Notes: a model not told the origin generated them from the letters alone. A stretch of 64,000 nt of DNA from Terribacillus sp. DMT04 (GCF_019056395.1 NZ_CP077640.1:51499-115498), one strand, 5' to 3'. Positions 48,172 to 57,883 are shown, counted from the stretch's first letter. Made by a program: numbers and translations.

Positions 48172-50676
48172 ATGGTTGATTTTAAGAAACTAAAATCGAA
48201 GAAGAGCAAGCCGAAGTCTATAATTCCTACAGAGATACTAAGAAGATTGCCTAAGCCAGAAGGATTTAATGATCTATATACAAGTCAAACTGAAATACTT
48301 AAAAAATGGTTTGATCTGAGAGATAAACAAAAAGATATTGTCATTAAATTACATACTGGTGGTGGAAAAACATTAGTAGGGTTATTAATCGCACAATCAA
48401 CTCTTAATGAAACCGGCGAACCGGTTCTTTACCTTGCACCTAATAAGCAACTAGTGCAGCAAACTCTCGAGAAAGCTGAAAGACATGGCATACCTGCTGT
48501 ACCATACGTACCAGGAGAGAACCTTGACGAAGAATATGTTAACGGGAAAGCTGTTATGGTAGCTACTTATAAAGCTCTTTTCCATGGTAAAAGCAAATTT
48601 GGTTTGCGAGGTGAAGCAAAGATACAGAAAATAGGAGCTGTTATTCTCGACGATGCCCATGCAGCTTTTTCAGTTGTTCGTAATTCTTTTACACTTGAAG
48701 TAAAAACTAAAGATAATAGAGCACGCTATTCTGAACTGGTAGATTTGTTTAGAAAATCTTTTAAAGATACAGATAAACTTGGAACACTAGAGGATATAGT
48801 ATCAGGCTCTGACTTTTCAACACTCGAAGTACCGTACTGGGCTTGGAACGAAAAATTAGAGGCTGTAAGAGAACAACTTAAGTCTGATTCGGATAAGTAT
48901 GATTTAATATGGCCATTATTAAGAGATCAACTGCATCTCTGTCATGCACTTATTAATAAGGATGCGTTCACAATAACTCCTATTCTTCCCTTGGTAGATG
49001 CATTCCCAACATTCTCAGAAGCTCCAAGAAGAATATATATGTCAGCTACCATTGCAGATGATAGTGAAATTATAAGAACTTTTGATGCCAATCCAGAAAG
49101 TGTTAAAAATGCTCTTCAATCTCGTTCTTTGGCGGGTATCAGTGAGAGAATGATTCTTATACCAGAGTTGATGCCATTTAAGTACAAAAAAGAAGATGGT
49201 GAAAGAATCATAAAGTGGACTTCTGAAAAAAAGGATCTTGGATCTGTTGTTCTAGTATCATCAGATAAAAAAGCAGCAGAATGGTCGGCAGAGGCAACCG
49301 TTGCAAAGGGAGCGAAACAAGTAGAAGAATTGGTTAATCAGTTACAAGAAGAACAAATTAGAGGACCTGTCGTCTTTTCAAACCGTTATGATGGAATTGA
49401 CTTGCCGGGGGATTCGTGTCGTTTACTTTTGATGAATGGATTGCCATCAGGAACATCGAGCTACGAACTATTTAGAGCAAGCGCTCTATACGGTGGTAAT
49501 ACAATAACTCGAATGTTAGCACAAAGAATTGAACAAGGCATGGGTAGAGGCGCACGTGGAGCCGGAGATCATTGTGTAATCTTATTAGTAGGAAGTGATA
49601 TTTCATCATGGATTTCAAAAGATGCGAATTTTAGATTTCTAACTAGTGCAACAAGGGCTCAATTAGACATGGGGATCGTGATAAGTAAAGAAATAGAAAA
49701 TTTAAAGGATTTAGCACTAACTATTCAAAGGAGTTATGAAAGGGACAAAGACTGGACTGAATATCACGCTGAAACTTTAGCTGATCTTGAAAATGAGTCT
49801 GATGAATCATACTTAAAGCAGGCTGCTGCAGAAAGGAAGGCCGTAAACCTTTGGAATGATGGTTATCATAATGAGGCAATTGCAAAACTTGAACGTGTAA
49901 TACATAACGAAGAAGATACTGATCCTCAGATGCGAGGATGGTTTCTACAATTAGCTGCTCGCATATCAAACGAATGGGGAAATGATGATAGATCATTAGA
50001 CTTACAGCGGCAAGCCTATGCAAATAATAGAAATTTGATAAGACCAAAAACCCTTCCGCCTTATCGTCCATTACCTATCCCTGGAGTACAATCAAAAGAA
50101 ATTGTGAATAGAATTGGAAGTTATCGGCTTCGACAGGGTTACTTACAATCTTTTGAGGAAGTTGTTTCTAACCTTCATCAAGATGCTACAGCTAATCAGT
50201 TTGAACAAGCACTCTGTGATTTAGCATTATTTATGGGCCTTAAATCGGAGCGCCATGATAAAGACGGTGAAGGTCCTGATGTACTGTGGCTCCTCCCTGA
50301 TAGTGTTGGATATGTTATAGAAGCAAAAAGTAGAAAAAAAGCAAAAAATGCATTGACAAAGGGAGAACATGGTCAGCTTCTAGTTGCTGCAGAATGGTTT
50401 GCTGCAGCATATCCAGGATACAAATGTTTTAGGGTAAGTGTGCATCCGAAGAACAAAGCAACTCGATCGGCTGTGGCAGGAGCGTCTCATGCAATAACGT
50501 ATGAGAAACTTATGTCCCTCGTTTCAGATGCTCGAACACTTTTGGAAGCGCTGGTCGACTCACAACTTGAAACTAAAATGCTAGAAGCAGAATGCAATCG
50601 TCTACTTGAAGAGTCAAATCTTCGGTCTGATCGGATTGCGGATAACTACTTAGTTCAGTTCGAAGAACAAGAATGA
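48172..50676 (+). CDS. SF2 helicase fused to a PD-(D/E)xK nuclease-like domain
   Basis: An 834-residue protein. The helicase has Walker A KLHTGGGKTLVGLLIA near 60-75, AVILDDAHAAF (a DDAH box) near 158, SATIADDSE near 288 and a motif VI-like GMGRGARGAGDH near 458-469. A TPR-like linker (540-640) follows. The C-terminal part has GPDVLWLLPDSVGYVIEAKSRKK near 701-723, a nuclease core of Asp then Glu-x-Lys, and KGEHGQL. Such helicase-nuclease fusions occur in anti-phage systems, but no partner gene is next to it. AGGGTGACAAG precedes the ATG. Confidence 0.7.
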   Translation: MVDFKKLKSKKSKPKSIIPTEILRRLPKPEGFNDLYTSQTEILKKWFDLRDKQKDIVIKLHTGGGKTLVGLLIAQSTLNETGEPVLYLAPNKQLVQQTLEKAERHGIPAVPYVPGENLDEEYVNGKAVMVATYKALFHGKSKFGLRGEAKIQKIGAVILDDAHAAFSVVRNSFTLEVKTKDNRARYSELVDLFRKSFKDTDKLGTLEDIVSGSDFSTLEVPYWAWNEKLEAVREQLKSDSDKYDLIWPLLRDQLHLCHALINKDAFTITPILPLVDAFPTFSEAPRRIYMSATIADDSEIIRTFDANPESVKNALQSRSLAGISERMILIPELMPFKYKKEDGERIIKWTSEKKDLGSVVLVSSDKKAAEWSAEATVAKGAKQVEELVNQLQEEQIRGPVVFSNRYDGIDLPGDSCRLLLMNGLPSGTSSYELFRASALYGGNTITRMLAQRIEQGMGRGARGAGDHCVILLVGSDISSWISKDANFRFLTSATRAQLDMGIVISKEIENLKDLALTIQRSYERDKDWTEYHAETLADLENESDESYLKQAAAERKAVNLWNDGYHNEAIAKLERVIHNEEDTDPQMRGWFLQLAARISNEWGNDDRSLDLQRQAYANNRNLIRPKTLPPYRPLPIPGVQSKEIVNRIGSYRLRQGYLQSFEEVVSNLHQDATANQFEQALCDLALFMGLKSERHDKDGEGPDVLWLLPDSVGYVIEAKSRKKAKNALTKGEHGQLLVAAEWFAAAYPGYKCFRVSVHPKNKATRSAVAGASHAITYEKLMSLVSDARTLLEALVDSQLETKMLEAECNRLLEESNLRSDRIADNYLVQFEEQE

Positions 50677-50817
50677 TATTAAAATATGGAGTGAAGATGA
50701 GGAATTGAACTTGTGGCTTTTCAAATTGCAGCATAAATTTCATCGATGAATTGAATAAAGGGTAGGGTTAGTGACCTGTAGTATATCATTAACTTATTCA
50801 ATGCAAGGTATTACCCG
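50677..50817 (+). other. Intergenic stretch without a recognised gene
   Basis: About 140 bases after the helicase stop with no supported gene. It precedes the leader at 50818. Confidence 0.4.
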
Positions 50818-50991
50818 TTGTAGAAAAGTAGATTTAATAGTAAACTATATTTATTAAGTTTTCTTTTCTATTTTATAGCAACCATTACTGGTTCGCGGTG
50901 ATTAATTAACCTTATTATGAAACGTAACGCGCTCTTTGGAGCTATTGTCTACACATTAGTGTATTTAATAGACTCTGAAGAGCGCTTTTTT
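50818..50991 (+). promoter_or_regulatory. Promoter and leader RNA: conserved bulged hairpin plus terminator (copy 4)
   Basis: TTGTAG (50818-50823), 17 bases, TAAACT (50841-50846). AGC-AACCA-TTAC-TGGTT-C-GC (50877-50896) matches copy 2 base for base over the hairpin. The terminator GCGCTCTT pairs with AAGAGCGC around an inner GTCTA/TAGAC stem, ending TTTTTT (50929-50991). Confidence 0.75.
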
Positions 50992-51031
50992 GCGTTTTAT
51001 ATAAATTATCTTCAGAAAGGATGTTTTAAAC

Positions 51032-51355
51032 ATGGGAAGCAACACAGCAAAATCGAGTACAACAATAAGAAATAATGGCTTAGCAAGGATCGAACGGGTT
51101 ATGAAGACAAGAGCTCAAATCGAGTACATTTACAAAGGTGGTCAAAGAGAGTTCTATCGCTGTAAGACGCGTAACAAAAAAGAGGCGCTCCAGGAAGCAT
51201 TGAAATTTATCTCAGCTTTAGAAAAGGTCCATCAAAAGAAAGTTATATGGAGATTTAAAGGTGAGACAGAATATCGCATCGGCGCAGCTGTAGAGAAACG
51301 TAGTATTAAAAATACAATCCAAAAAATCATCGAATTCTTTTTCGACGTTGATTGA
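51032..51355 (+). CDS. Unknown basic protein (107 aa)
   Basis: Begins MGSNTAKSSTTIRNNGLARI and is Lys/Arg-rich (KTRNKKEALQEALKF). AGAAAGGATG precedes the ATG. First gene of an SSB operon; may bind nucleic acid, by charge only. No family recognised. Confidence 0.6.
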   Translation: MGSNTAKSSTTIRNNGLARIERVMKTRAQIEYIYKGGQREFYRCKTRNKKEALQEALKFISALEKVHQKKVIWRFKGETEYRIGAAVEKRSIKNTIQKIIEFFFDVD

Positions 51356-51370
51356 GAGGAGCAATTAAAA

Positions 51371-51730
51371 ATGAAAAATACAGTGATCGAACAACCAAGC
51401 GAAATTAGAGGGGAAAAACCAAGGGTTATTCTAAGCGGAATGGAGCCAATTGATACAATAATTGGTGAAACCGTGCTAAATATTTCAGGAATGACTGACA
51501 GGAATGAAGAAATTGAAATTAGTTACGTGTGTGGAGAAAAAGGTAATGAAAAACCCACTGTATCAGACTGGGAGATTAGATATGCTACCCTAATTGAATT
51601 AGGTAGTTATGTAACTCTTACGTTTAAAGGTGTGGCGTTTGATTATAAGTATGAACTAAACAAATCAGATTGTAGATGGTATTTAGTCAAGCAAGGTCCT
51701 GGACTAATACCTGTATTCGAGGAGGAATAA
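51371..51730 (+). CDS. Unknown 119-residue protein upstream of SSB
   Basis: Begins [26 protein letters not shown] lies upstream; the gene starts 15 bases after the previous stop and ends two bases before the SSB ATG. Mostly beta-strand-like sequence. No family recognised. Confidence 0.6.
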   Translation: MKNTVIEQPSEIRGEKPRVILSGMEPIDTIIGETVLNISGMTDRNEEIEISYVCGEKGNEKPTVSDWEIRYATLIELGSYVTLTFKGVAFDYKYELNKSDCRWYLVKQGPGLIPVFEEE

Positions 51731-51732
51731 TT

Positions 51733-52227
51733 ATGTTAAATCGCGTAGTACTTGTTGGGAGATTAACCAAGGATCCGGAACTGCGTTATACACCAAATGG
51801 AGTGGCCGTAGCCAACTTTACATTAGCAGTTAATCGTCCTTTTTCTAATCAGTCAGGCGAGCGAGAAGCAGATTTCATAAATTGTGTTGTATGGAGACGT
51901 CCAGCTGAGAATCTGGCGAACTTCATGAGCAAAGGGAATCTTGTTGGGGTTGATGGACGTGTCCAAACGAGAAGCTTTGATAATCAAGAGGGTAATCGGG
52001 TTTATGTAACAGAAATTGTTGCAGACAGCGTACAATTCCTCGAGACTAAAAGCGGCTCTCAAGGAGGCGGACAAAGTTCTTCTGGATATTCAAATCGGAA
52101 CTCGAACACTAATAGTAACAATAACACTAATTACAATGACAACAACTATAATCGAAATAACGACCAAGATCCTTTCCGTGATAAAGGTGAACCGATTGAT
52201 ATTTCTGATGATGATCTTCCGTTTTAA
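51733..52227 (+). CDS. ssb: Single-stranded DNA-binding protein
   Basis: A 164-residue protein from ATG 51733, with GAGGAGG before it. The OB fold occupies residues 1-105 ([49 protein letters not shown]), followed by an Asn/Ser/Gly-rich linker and the acidic tip DDDLPF that binds partner proteins. It probably works with the Rad52-like protein at 7156 and the primase-like protein at 3734. Confidence 0.95.
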   Translation: MLNRVVLVGRLTKDPELRYTPNGVAVANFTLAVNRPFSNQSGEREADFINCVVWRRPAENLANFMSKGNLVGVDGRVQTRSFDNQEGNRVYVTEIVADSVQFLETKSGSQGGGQSSSGYSNRNSNTNSNNNTNYNDNNYNRNNDQDPFRDKGEPIDISDDDLPF

Positions 52228-52241
52228 TAAATTATGAGTAA

Positions 52242-52275
52242 AAAAGGTACTTCCTAATTAGGAGTACCTTTTTTA
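52242..52275 (+). terminator. Terminator after SSB
   Basis: AAAAGGTACTTCC-TAATTAGGAGTACCTTTTTT, directly before GGAGG of the next gene, so it also serves as a leader terminator. Confidence 0.75.
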
Positions 52276-52288
52276 TGGAGGTAGAAGT

Positions 52289-53362
52289 ATGTCGCACATA
52301 GGAAATAAATTAAGAGCCGGTTACTTTGCTACACCGGAATTTCAAGGTGAGCTTTTAATTAAGCTCTTAGAAATAAACTCAGGAGCTTCTTTCTTCGATC
52401 CAACCTGTGGTGAAGGAAAGATACTCAATCAGTTAGCTGCAGCATTCCATACAGATGAAACACCGATTTTAACATACGGTGTGGAACTAGATAACCGACG
52501 TGCAGCTGAAGCGGAGAAAATATTGTGTGAGGCTAGAAATGCACCAATAGAAAGTATGGTCATTTCTAACAACAGTTTTTCTCTCTTATTACTGAATCCG
52601 CCTTACGATCACACGATTAAAGGTATCGGAGATGAAAAAACAGAGCGAAAAGAGTGGACAGAGTTAGTAAGAAACAACAGATTCTTAAAAGAGAACGGAT
52701 TGATTATATATATCATTCCAAGCTATCGATACGCTGATAAGAAAATCTCTAGATATCTTGCATCGAACTTTGAGAATGTAGGTGTATTGAGGTTCTCAGA
52801 TGAGGATTATGATGAATATAAGCAATGTATATTTATCGGTAACAAAAAGAGGGGTAGTGTTAAGAAAACGAATAAGAAGCTACTTGGTTTCTTGCAGTCA
52901 ATGGATGATGAAGAGTTCGTAGCCCGACATGTCACATCGATTAGTACGTTGATTGGCAAACATAAATGGAATGTTCCTGGAGCTGCTACAGGCCCTTCAG
53001 TGTTCCATTCAAGGCTTGATGGTAAATCATCTTTTTACGAAGAAATCAAAAACTCAAAGGGATTCGCGGCTTTTAAAGAACGCTCACGACCTAAGCAACT
53101 TAGCATAGGCGGTAATCCTGCTTTGCCAATAAACCAGGGGCAGATGGCTCTTTTACTCGCTAGTGGTGCAATTAATGGTGAGATAGGAAAAGCAGAAAAC
53201 TATCATCTAGTTCAAGGACTGGAGTTAGTAGAAAAAGTCACGTCATCTGAAGAAAACACAAATGAAAATGGTTCGACTACAATAACCACAAAAACCAGAA
53301 CAAAGCGATCCGTATCAGTAAAAGTAATTACACCTGAAGGTATCGTAAAAAAGCTAGTGTGA
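52289..53362 (+). CDS. N6-adenine DNA methyltransferase-like protein (DUF6094-type)
   Basis: A 357-residue protein. SAM-binding motif I reads FDPTCGEGKIL (36-46) and the catalytic motif IV is NPPYD (103-107), the standard pair of adenine-specific methylases. DUF6094-type orphan methylases are frequent on Gram-positive plasmids and phages and probably protect incoming DNA. No endonuclease partner is next to it. GGAGG precedes the ATG. Confidence 0.75.
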   Translation: MSHIGNKLRAGYFATPEFQGELLIKLLEINSGASFFDPTCGEGKILNQLAAAFHTDETPILTYGVELDNRRAAEAEKILCEARNAPIESMVISNNSFSLLLLNPPYDHTIKGIGDEKTERKEWTELVRNNRFLKENGLIIYIIPSYRYADKKISRYLASNFENVGVLRFSDEDYDEYKQCIFIGNKKRGSVKKTNKKLLGFLQSMDDEEFVARHVTSISTLIGKHKWNVPGAATGPSVFHSRLDGKSSFYEEIKNSKGFAAFKERSRPKQLSIGGNPALPINQGQMALLLASGAINGEIGKAENYHLVQGLELVEKVTSSEENTNENGSTTITTKTRTKRSVSVKVITPEGIVKKLV

Positions 53363-53387
53363 GTTTATCAATATAATAAAACAAGAG

Positions 53388-53416
53388 GAGAGGAAGCACC
53401 TGCTTTCTCTCTTTTT
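53388..53416 (+). terminator. Terminator between methylase and LPD1 gene
   Basis: GAGAGGAAGCA pairs with TGCTTTCTCTC across CC, followed by TTTTT. Located 15 bases before the next ATG. Confidence 0.7.
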
Positions 53417-53431
53417 AATGGAGGAATAAAA

Positions 53432-55261
53432 ATGCAAAATCAACTGTCATTATTCGATGAGAACGTAAGAATCCTTGAGAACCAAGAAATCAGGACACAT
53501 AAGCAGCACAACAATAATGTAGCTTATGATGTTGGAGTTAAGATTGGAGGAGCCAGAAAGGATCAAGCGGCTCTTAGAAAGAGTTTTGAAGAAAATAGGG
53601 ATCTTAACAACTTATCTTTACTGGAGGAAGTTAGCCCTGTCGAAGCATCTCTTGTTGTTACAAGGAAAGAACTATTTAAAGATTTTTCGCTCTCGATAGA
53701 AAAGGAGAAAGGTACTTCTCCTCAAGCCGCGAAAATCAAAGACCTTGTAATAAAGAGAATACAATCGATCCCTTCTGATTCTAAAGAATCAAGAGAGGAA
53801 TTTGTCAAAGCGGCTTTGAATTATCAAATGTTAGTTGAAAACATATCAACAATTGATGAGTTCATCGAGTTTATATATGAAATTAGAATTAAACTCACAG
53901 CTGATTGTATGAGTATGTTCAATGTAAAGGGTCATTTAAGAGTGATTAAAGAACGCCTTGAAAAAACACCGGCTCCTTCAGCATTACATCGGCAATATAC
54001 AAAAGAACTAAAATACTATAATGCTATTTTAGACGAAGGTTCTATTCCAGATAGAGTTAAACTCACAGCTCTTGGACCGAATTTTGTGAAATTCTTTCTA
54101 AGTGCGAAGAGCGCAAATACAAGTCTACGAAATATTAAAAGAGACATTCAAAGTTGGGATCACCTTACGATAAAGAGTAGAAAGAAAGGAACAAAAAATC
54201 AGCCCCTCTGGGAGCGAGAATTACCTATTACACCTGTCATAACGGCCGGATATGCTTATAAGATAAACAAACCAACCGAGCTAATGGAGTTATTTTCATT
54301 TAGAGGCGTAGAATTCGGGCATTATATGGATGACAATAGAGGAGCCGATCACATAAATAATTGTGCTTCTGCATTTATGGACCTATCCAACGTCTTAAAT
54401 ATGAATCATAACTTCTCTATATCTTTAAACGGTACGTTGTCTATGGCATTTGGTAGTCGCGGCAGAGGAAAAGCGCTTGGTCATTATGAACCTATAGCAA
54501 AAGTTATTAATTTAACAAAGAATCGAGGATTACTTGGTGTTGCAGCACATGAATGGTTCCATGCACTAGACAATTGGATCTTTGATATGTCGCATAACTA
54601 TAAGAACGGCCAAATTGGTTTTATGACTGATTTAGAGAAATATGGGTCATATAACTTATCCAATGCTGTTGTTTATGAGTTCAAGGAACTTATGAAAACC
54701 ATAACTGAAGGAAACTCAATCTCTGAAGTACCAGTTATGCGTATGAAGAGGAAGCCTCCTATCACTGAGCGTGTCCTTGCCAGGAGAGCATATAATGAAT
54801 GTGATGGAGACTTATTGCAAACAATGCATTATATACATGATGCATTAAGAGAGCATATCGATATGGCTGCTTATTATGGAGAACAAGTGGAAAAGGTTAA
54901 AGCAAAAAATGACCGTACTTTAAGAAAGCTTGCCTCATTCGTAGCTGAGCTTCATGAAAGCCGTACTGGTAAGTTTGTAGATACAGTTCCTTGCCCTACT
55001 AATACCAGTAGCTATATGCAAGCAGCACTTAAGCTCGATAAGGGTAATAGGGGTAAGTATTGGAGTAGCAATAGAGAACTGGCGGCGCGTGCATTTGAAG
55101 CCTTTCTAGAAGATAAATTACAACAAGCAGATATAGTAAATGATTATTTAGTCTATAAGACAAACAATCCTATTGCCTTCCCAGAGGGCGAGGAAAGAGA
55201 GAAAATCAATCGTAAGTTCGAACAATTATTTGAAACATTTACGAAGATACATCTAATATAA
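53432..55261 (+). CDS. LPD1-type metallopeptidase-like polyvalent protein
   Basis: A 609-residue protein. Near residues 340-380 it has MAFGSRGRGKALGHYEPIAK, VINLTKNRGLLGVAAHEWFHALD with the zincin motif HExxH (HEWFH). This is the LPD1 domain of phage and plasmid 'polyvalent' proteins, which are injected or transferred with DNA. The N-terminal half is unrecognised. It follows the methylase and precedes a terminator, so it may be an anti-restriction or entry protein. Confidence 0.65.
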   Translation: MQNQLSLFDENVRILENQEIRTHKQHNNNVAYDVGVKIGGARKDQAALRKSFEENRDLNNLSLLEEVSPVEASLVVTRKELFKDFSLSIEKEKGTSPQAAKIKDLVIKRIQSIPSDSKESREEFVKAALNYQMLVENISTIDEFIEFIYEIRIKLTADCMSMFNVKGHLRVIKERLEKTPAPSALHRQYTKELKYYNAILDEGSIPDRVKLTALGPNFVKFFLSAKSANTSLRNIKRDIQSWDHLTIKSRKKGTKNQPLWERELPITPVITAGYAYKINKPTELMELFSFRGVEFGHYMDDNRGADHINNCASAFMDLSNVLNMNHNFSISLNGTLSMAFGSRGRGKALGHYEPIAKVINLTKNRGLLGVAAHEWFHALDNWIFDMSHNYKNGQIGFMTDLEKYGSYNLSNAVVYEFKELMKTITEGNSISEVPVMRMKRKPPITERVLARRAYNECDGDLLQTMHYIHDALREHIDMAAYYGEQVEKVKAKNDRTLRKLASFVAELHESRTGKFVDTVPCPTNTSSYMQAALKLDKGNRGKYWSSNRELAARAFEAFLEDKLQQADIVNDYLVYKTNNPIAFPEGEEREKINRKFEQLFETFTKIHLI

Positions 55262-55262
55262 T

Positions 55263-55299
55263 AAAAAGCCTGGGATCTTTATGAGATTTCAGGCTTTTT
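55263..55299 (+). terminator. Terminator after the LPD1 gene
   Basis: AAAAGCCTG pairs with CAGGCTTTTT around a loop with an inner GATCT/AGATT-like pairing, and runs into TTTTTC. Confidence 0.75.
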
Positions 55300-55338
55300 C
55301 ATTTATAATGAAAGTAGCGTAAATTAGGGGGATATAAA

Positions 55339-55728
55339 ATGTACAGTTCTCATATAATACCTTCTGAACATTGGTCTATAAAAAAAGTAAGTAATGACAC
55401 GTTGGAGATCAAATTAAAAACCAAAGCACTTGGTTATGATAAATGCGTAATAGCATTCTATAAGTACACTGTACTTGATTTAGTCCCTATCTCTCACATT
55501 AAAGTTAGAGTCTTCAAAAGTCACTTAGAATATAATTCTTACTTTCCTCCTGAAAGAGGGCACGTTCAAATTCTAAGGACCGAATACATTGATTTTGAAG
55601 AGCAAGCAATTGATTATCCTTTTCTAGGAACTATTGAGTTGAGCGGTAAAATTAAGTTTAAATTCAAAAAAGAGAGAGACATTAAAAGATTCGTATCAAG
55701 TCTTGTTAAAACTAAACTAACTTTATAA
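55339..55728 (+). CDS. Unknown 129-residue protein
   Basis: Begins MYSSHIIPSEHWSIKKVSND; ends SLVKTKLTL. Soluble and beta-rich, no motif recognised. AGGGGGAT precedes the ATG. It stands alone between two terminators. Confidence 0.6.
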   Translation: MYSSHIIPSEHWSIKKVSNDTLEIKLKTKALGYDKCVIAFYKYTVLDLVPISHIKVRVFKSHLEYNSYFPPERGHVQILRTEYIDFEEQAIDYPFLGTIELSGKIKFKFKKERDIKRFVSSLVKTKLTL

Positions 55729-55787
55729 GATAGCTATATCTATTTTGTGATTACTTAAATACATAGATTTATATCATGATCCCATGG

Positions 55788-55875
55788 TATTATTGTTTAT
55801 AGCTTAATAAAAAAGGGACACCCCATGAATTCTAACCTTTTAAATAAGGTCTATTTTTCATGGGGTTTTTCTTGT
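55788..55875 (+). promoter_or_regulatory. Promoter -10 and leader terminator of the DnaA-domain Rep gene
   Basis: TGGTATTAT at 55785-55793 is an extended -10. About 25 bases on, ACCCCATGAA pairs with TTTCATGGGGT (55820-55870) around an inner ACCTT/AAGGT stem and ends TTTTTC. Confidence 0.55.
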
Positions 55876-56034
55876 TCCTTATATAAAAATATAAAACCCA
55901 CCATCGCTAAGCCGCAGCTGTAACTGCGAGGAGGCAGGTTCTCTTGGTTATTATCTAAATTAAATATATCACAGATATTTGTACCTCTTCAAGAAGAACC
56001 GAAGCTAAGCGTGTTGGATTCAGGAGGATGAAAC

Positions 56035-57114
56035 ATGAAAGAGAAAAAAACAGAAAGCAGCAAATTCCATTACTTCAGATACTACGATACGGGTAAAACT
56101 GAACCAGCTGCCAGAACGATTAAAGGTAAAAAGCAAACTTACAATAAGAAAGTTACCGAGAAGGTATATTTCGACCCTCAAACCGTATTTAATTTCAATC
56201 TGGAAACTGTCACACCGTCGGTATCCGTTGATGACGGCGGGGGATTCACTCAATATCATAATTATCTGTGGTTATGGACTCCATTTATCGGAGGAATGGA
56301 AGTCTTTACATACATGGCTATACGTAAATATCTATTTGACTATCTAGATCGACATGGCCAGCCAGAAGAGTTTATAACTTTTCCCTCTTTAGAAGAGATA
56401 TGTCACAGGATAGGAGTAAAGAGAGCGGCACTAAACGGTTATCTTGATTCACTTGAGAAATACGGCTTCTTATTTAGATTTTGGAAGTCAGTCGATGTTT
56501 TCGATAAGCATGGTAAGCCTAAAGGTATGCGTGATGCCGGAGTAGTATATGTCGTCCGGAAGAAGATCCCCATATTGAGCGATGATTTAGCTGAACAATT
56601 AACAGTAGAGGACCGAAAATATCACGAACGTATAAAAGCACTTGTTGCCGAATCTTCCTCATTAATGATATCAACTGAGGATGACTATAAAGAAGAATAC
56701 CAAAAACATCTCAAAGACCTTACTGACCAAGGAATATTTAAAGTTAACAATGGCAGCAACCGGAATGTTTTTACGTTTGTTGAGGATGGAACGACAGTAG
56801 TGAAAAGTAAAGAAGATGTGATTAGGGAAATCACACAAAATGGTTTGAGTGAAGAAGATAAATTGATCTGGACAAAAATCTTAAATGCATTAAGGCACAA
56901 GGTATCTAAACCTTCATTTGACACTTGGCTTAAAGGGACACTTGGAAGGCAACTGGACTCCAAGGAGTTTGTGATCCTCGCACCAAATGAGTTTGCAAAG
57001 GATTGGCTTCAGACTAGTTATATACAAATGATAAGGGATACTTTCAAAGAGGAATTACAAATCGAAGCCAACATTAGCATAGAAGTATTCGATTCTCAGA
57101 AAGACGCACGATGA
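56035..57114 (+). CDS. Replication protein: winged-helix Rep with DnaA domain I-like C-terminus
   Basis: A 359-residue protein with AGGAGG before the ATG. Residues 65-170 contain a Rep-like winged helix (FPSLEEICHRIGVKRAALNG, then YLDSLEKYGFLFRF). Residues 285-355 match the N-terminal domain of DnaA: LIWTKILNALRHKVSKPSFD, then TWLKG, VILAPNEFAKDWLQTSYI. This fusion could recruit DnaD, DnaB or helicase loader to the adjacent origin with a DnaA box at 57359. It is a second, separate candidate initiator besides 866. Its stop overlaps a 34-residue gene. Confidence 0.7.
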   Translation: MKEKKTESSKFHYFRYYDTGKTEPAARTIKGKKQTYNKKVTEKVYFDPQTVFNFNLETVTPSVSVDDGGGFTQYHNYLWLWTPFIGGMEVFTYMAIRKYLFDYLDRHGQPEEFITFPSLEEICHRIGVKRAALNGYLDSLEKYGFLFRFWKSVDVFDKHGKPKGMRDAGVVYVVRKKIPILSDDLAEQLTVEDRKYHERIKALVAESSSLMISTEDDYKEEYQKHLKDLTDQGIFKVNNGSNRNVFTFVEDGTTVVKSKEDVIREITQNGLSEEDKLIWTKILNALRHKVSKPSFDTWLKGTLGRQLDSKEFVILAPNEFAKDWLQTSYIQMIRDTFKEELQIEANISIEVFDSQKDAR

Positions 57115-57215
57115 CGAGTATTAATTCAAGAAACAATATGGCTTCTATATTGGCTGCTGTATTCGGCTTATTAACACTATTAATCGGAGGAGCTTTAATT
57201 AATAATTTAATATAG
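57111..57215 (+). CDS. 34-residue membrane peptide
   Basis: ATG 57111 overlaps the Rep stop (ATGA). Begins MTSINSRNNMASILAAVFGL; one membrane helix. Coupling supports it. Function unknown. Confidence 0.5.
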   Translation: MTSINSRNNMASILAAVFGLLTLLIGGALINNLI

Positions 57216-57223
57216 CAATCTAT

Positions 57224-57259
57224 AATCGACACTCCATAAGGGGTGTCGATTTCTTTTTT
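57224..57259 (+). terminator. Terminator after the Rep operon
   Basis: AATCGACACTCC pairs with GGGTGTCGATT, followed by TCTTTTTT. Confidence 0.8.
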
Positions 57260-57265
57260 AGAGTT

Positions 57266-57482
57266 AGCTATCATTAATCTATAACCCTACATATAGATTA
57301 ATGATAGGGGGGGATATAGAATATCTATAGGTATGCAATCGATAAACTATATCCCCATTTATCCACAAAAACTGTGAACAACACAAAAAGTAATCGCTTA
57401 TAGAAAATCTATACCCCCTATATAGAAATACCGTATAGGAGTATCAGCTATCATTTTTTGATATGGGGGGGATCATAAATTG
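57266..57482. other. Second candidate origin of replication
   Basis: CTATCATTAATCTAT and its inverse (57267-57306) flank an AT-rich spacer; TATAGGGGGG-like tracts recur as GGGGGGATATAG, CCCCCTATATAG and ATATGGGGGGG; a perfect DnaA box TTATCCACA is at 57359-57367, with TGTGAACAA nearby. AGCTATCATT occurs at both ends. Directly downstream of a DnaA-domain Rep gene. Confidence 0.6.
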
Positions 57483-57678
57483 ATACCATAATAATAGATT
57501 CTTTTAAAAATACTTAATGCATTAAATAAATAATAAATTATTCACTGCTTTCCGAGTCTTAACTCTAATACTTTCTTGTTTAAGGGATGAACAGAAAAAT
57601 ATTGTACGTCCTTAAAAAACACAATGATTTCCTATATGTTGCTATGTACATGTATACGTACAGGAAAGGAGAGTAAAA
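57483..57678. other. AT-rich stretch without a gene
   Basis: No gene seen. It may belong to the origin. TACATGTATACGTAC near 57647 is a small imperfect palindrome before the next peptide gene. Confidence 0.4.
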
Positions 57679-57780
57679 ATGGAGTTGAAAATTAACATGC
57701 ACTTGCGTTTAACACTAAATAGCGATTCAATTATGGCTTTGTTAATGCTGCAAGACATTATACAAACTATAGTTAATTAA
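57679..57780 (+). CDS. 33-residue peptide
   Basis: From ATG 57679 with AAAGGAGAG eight bases upstream. Begins MELKINMHLRLTLNSDSIMA, then Leu/Met-rich. Followed by a terminator, so it could be a stand-alone small gene. Function unknown. Confidence 0.45.
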   Translation: MELKINMHLRLTLNSDSIMALLMLQDIIQTIVN

Positions 57781-57801
57781 CTAGAACATGAGGCAAGTAT
57801 T

Positions 57802-57833
57802 GAGGGAAGCATCTTACTGCTCCCTCTATTATT
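57802..57833 (+). terminator. Terminator after the 33-residue peptide gene
   Basis: GAGGGAAGCA pairs with TGCTCCCTC (one bulge), followed by TATTATTT. Confidence 0.5.
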
Positions 57834-57883
57834 TGCTTAGCTTAATACAAGTGACCACATTATAATAAATTGTTACTATAATC

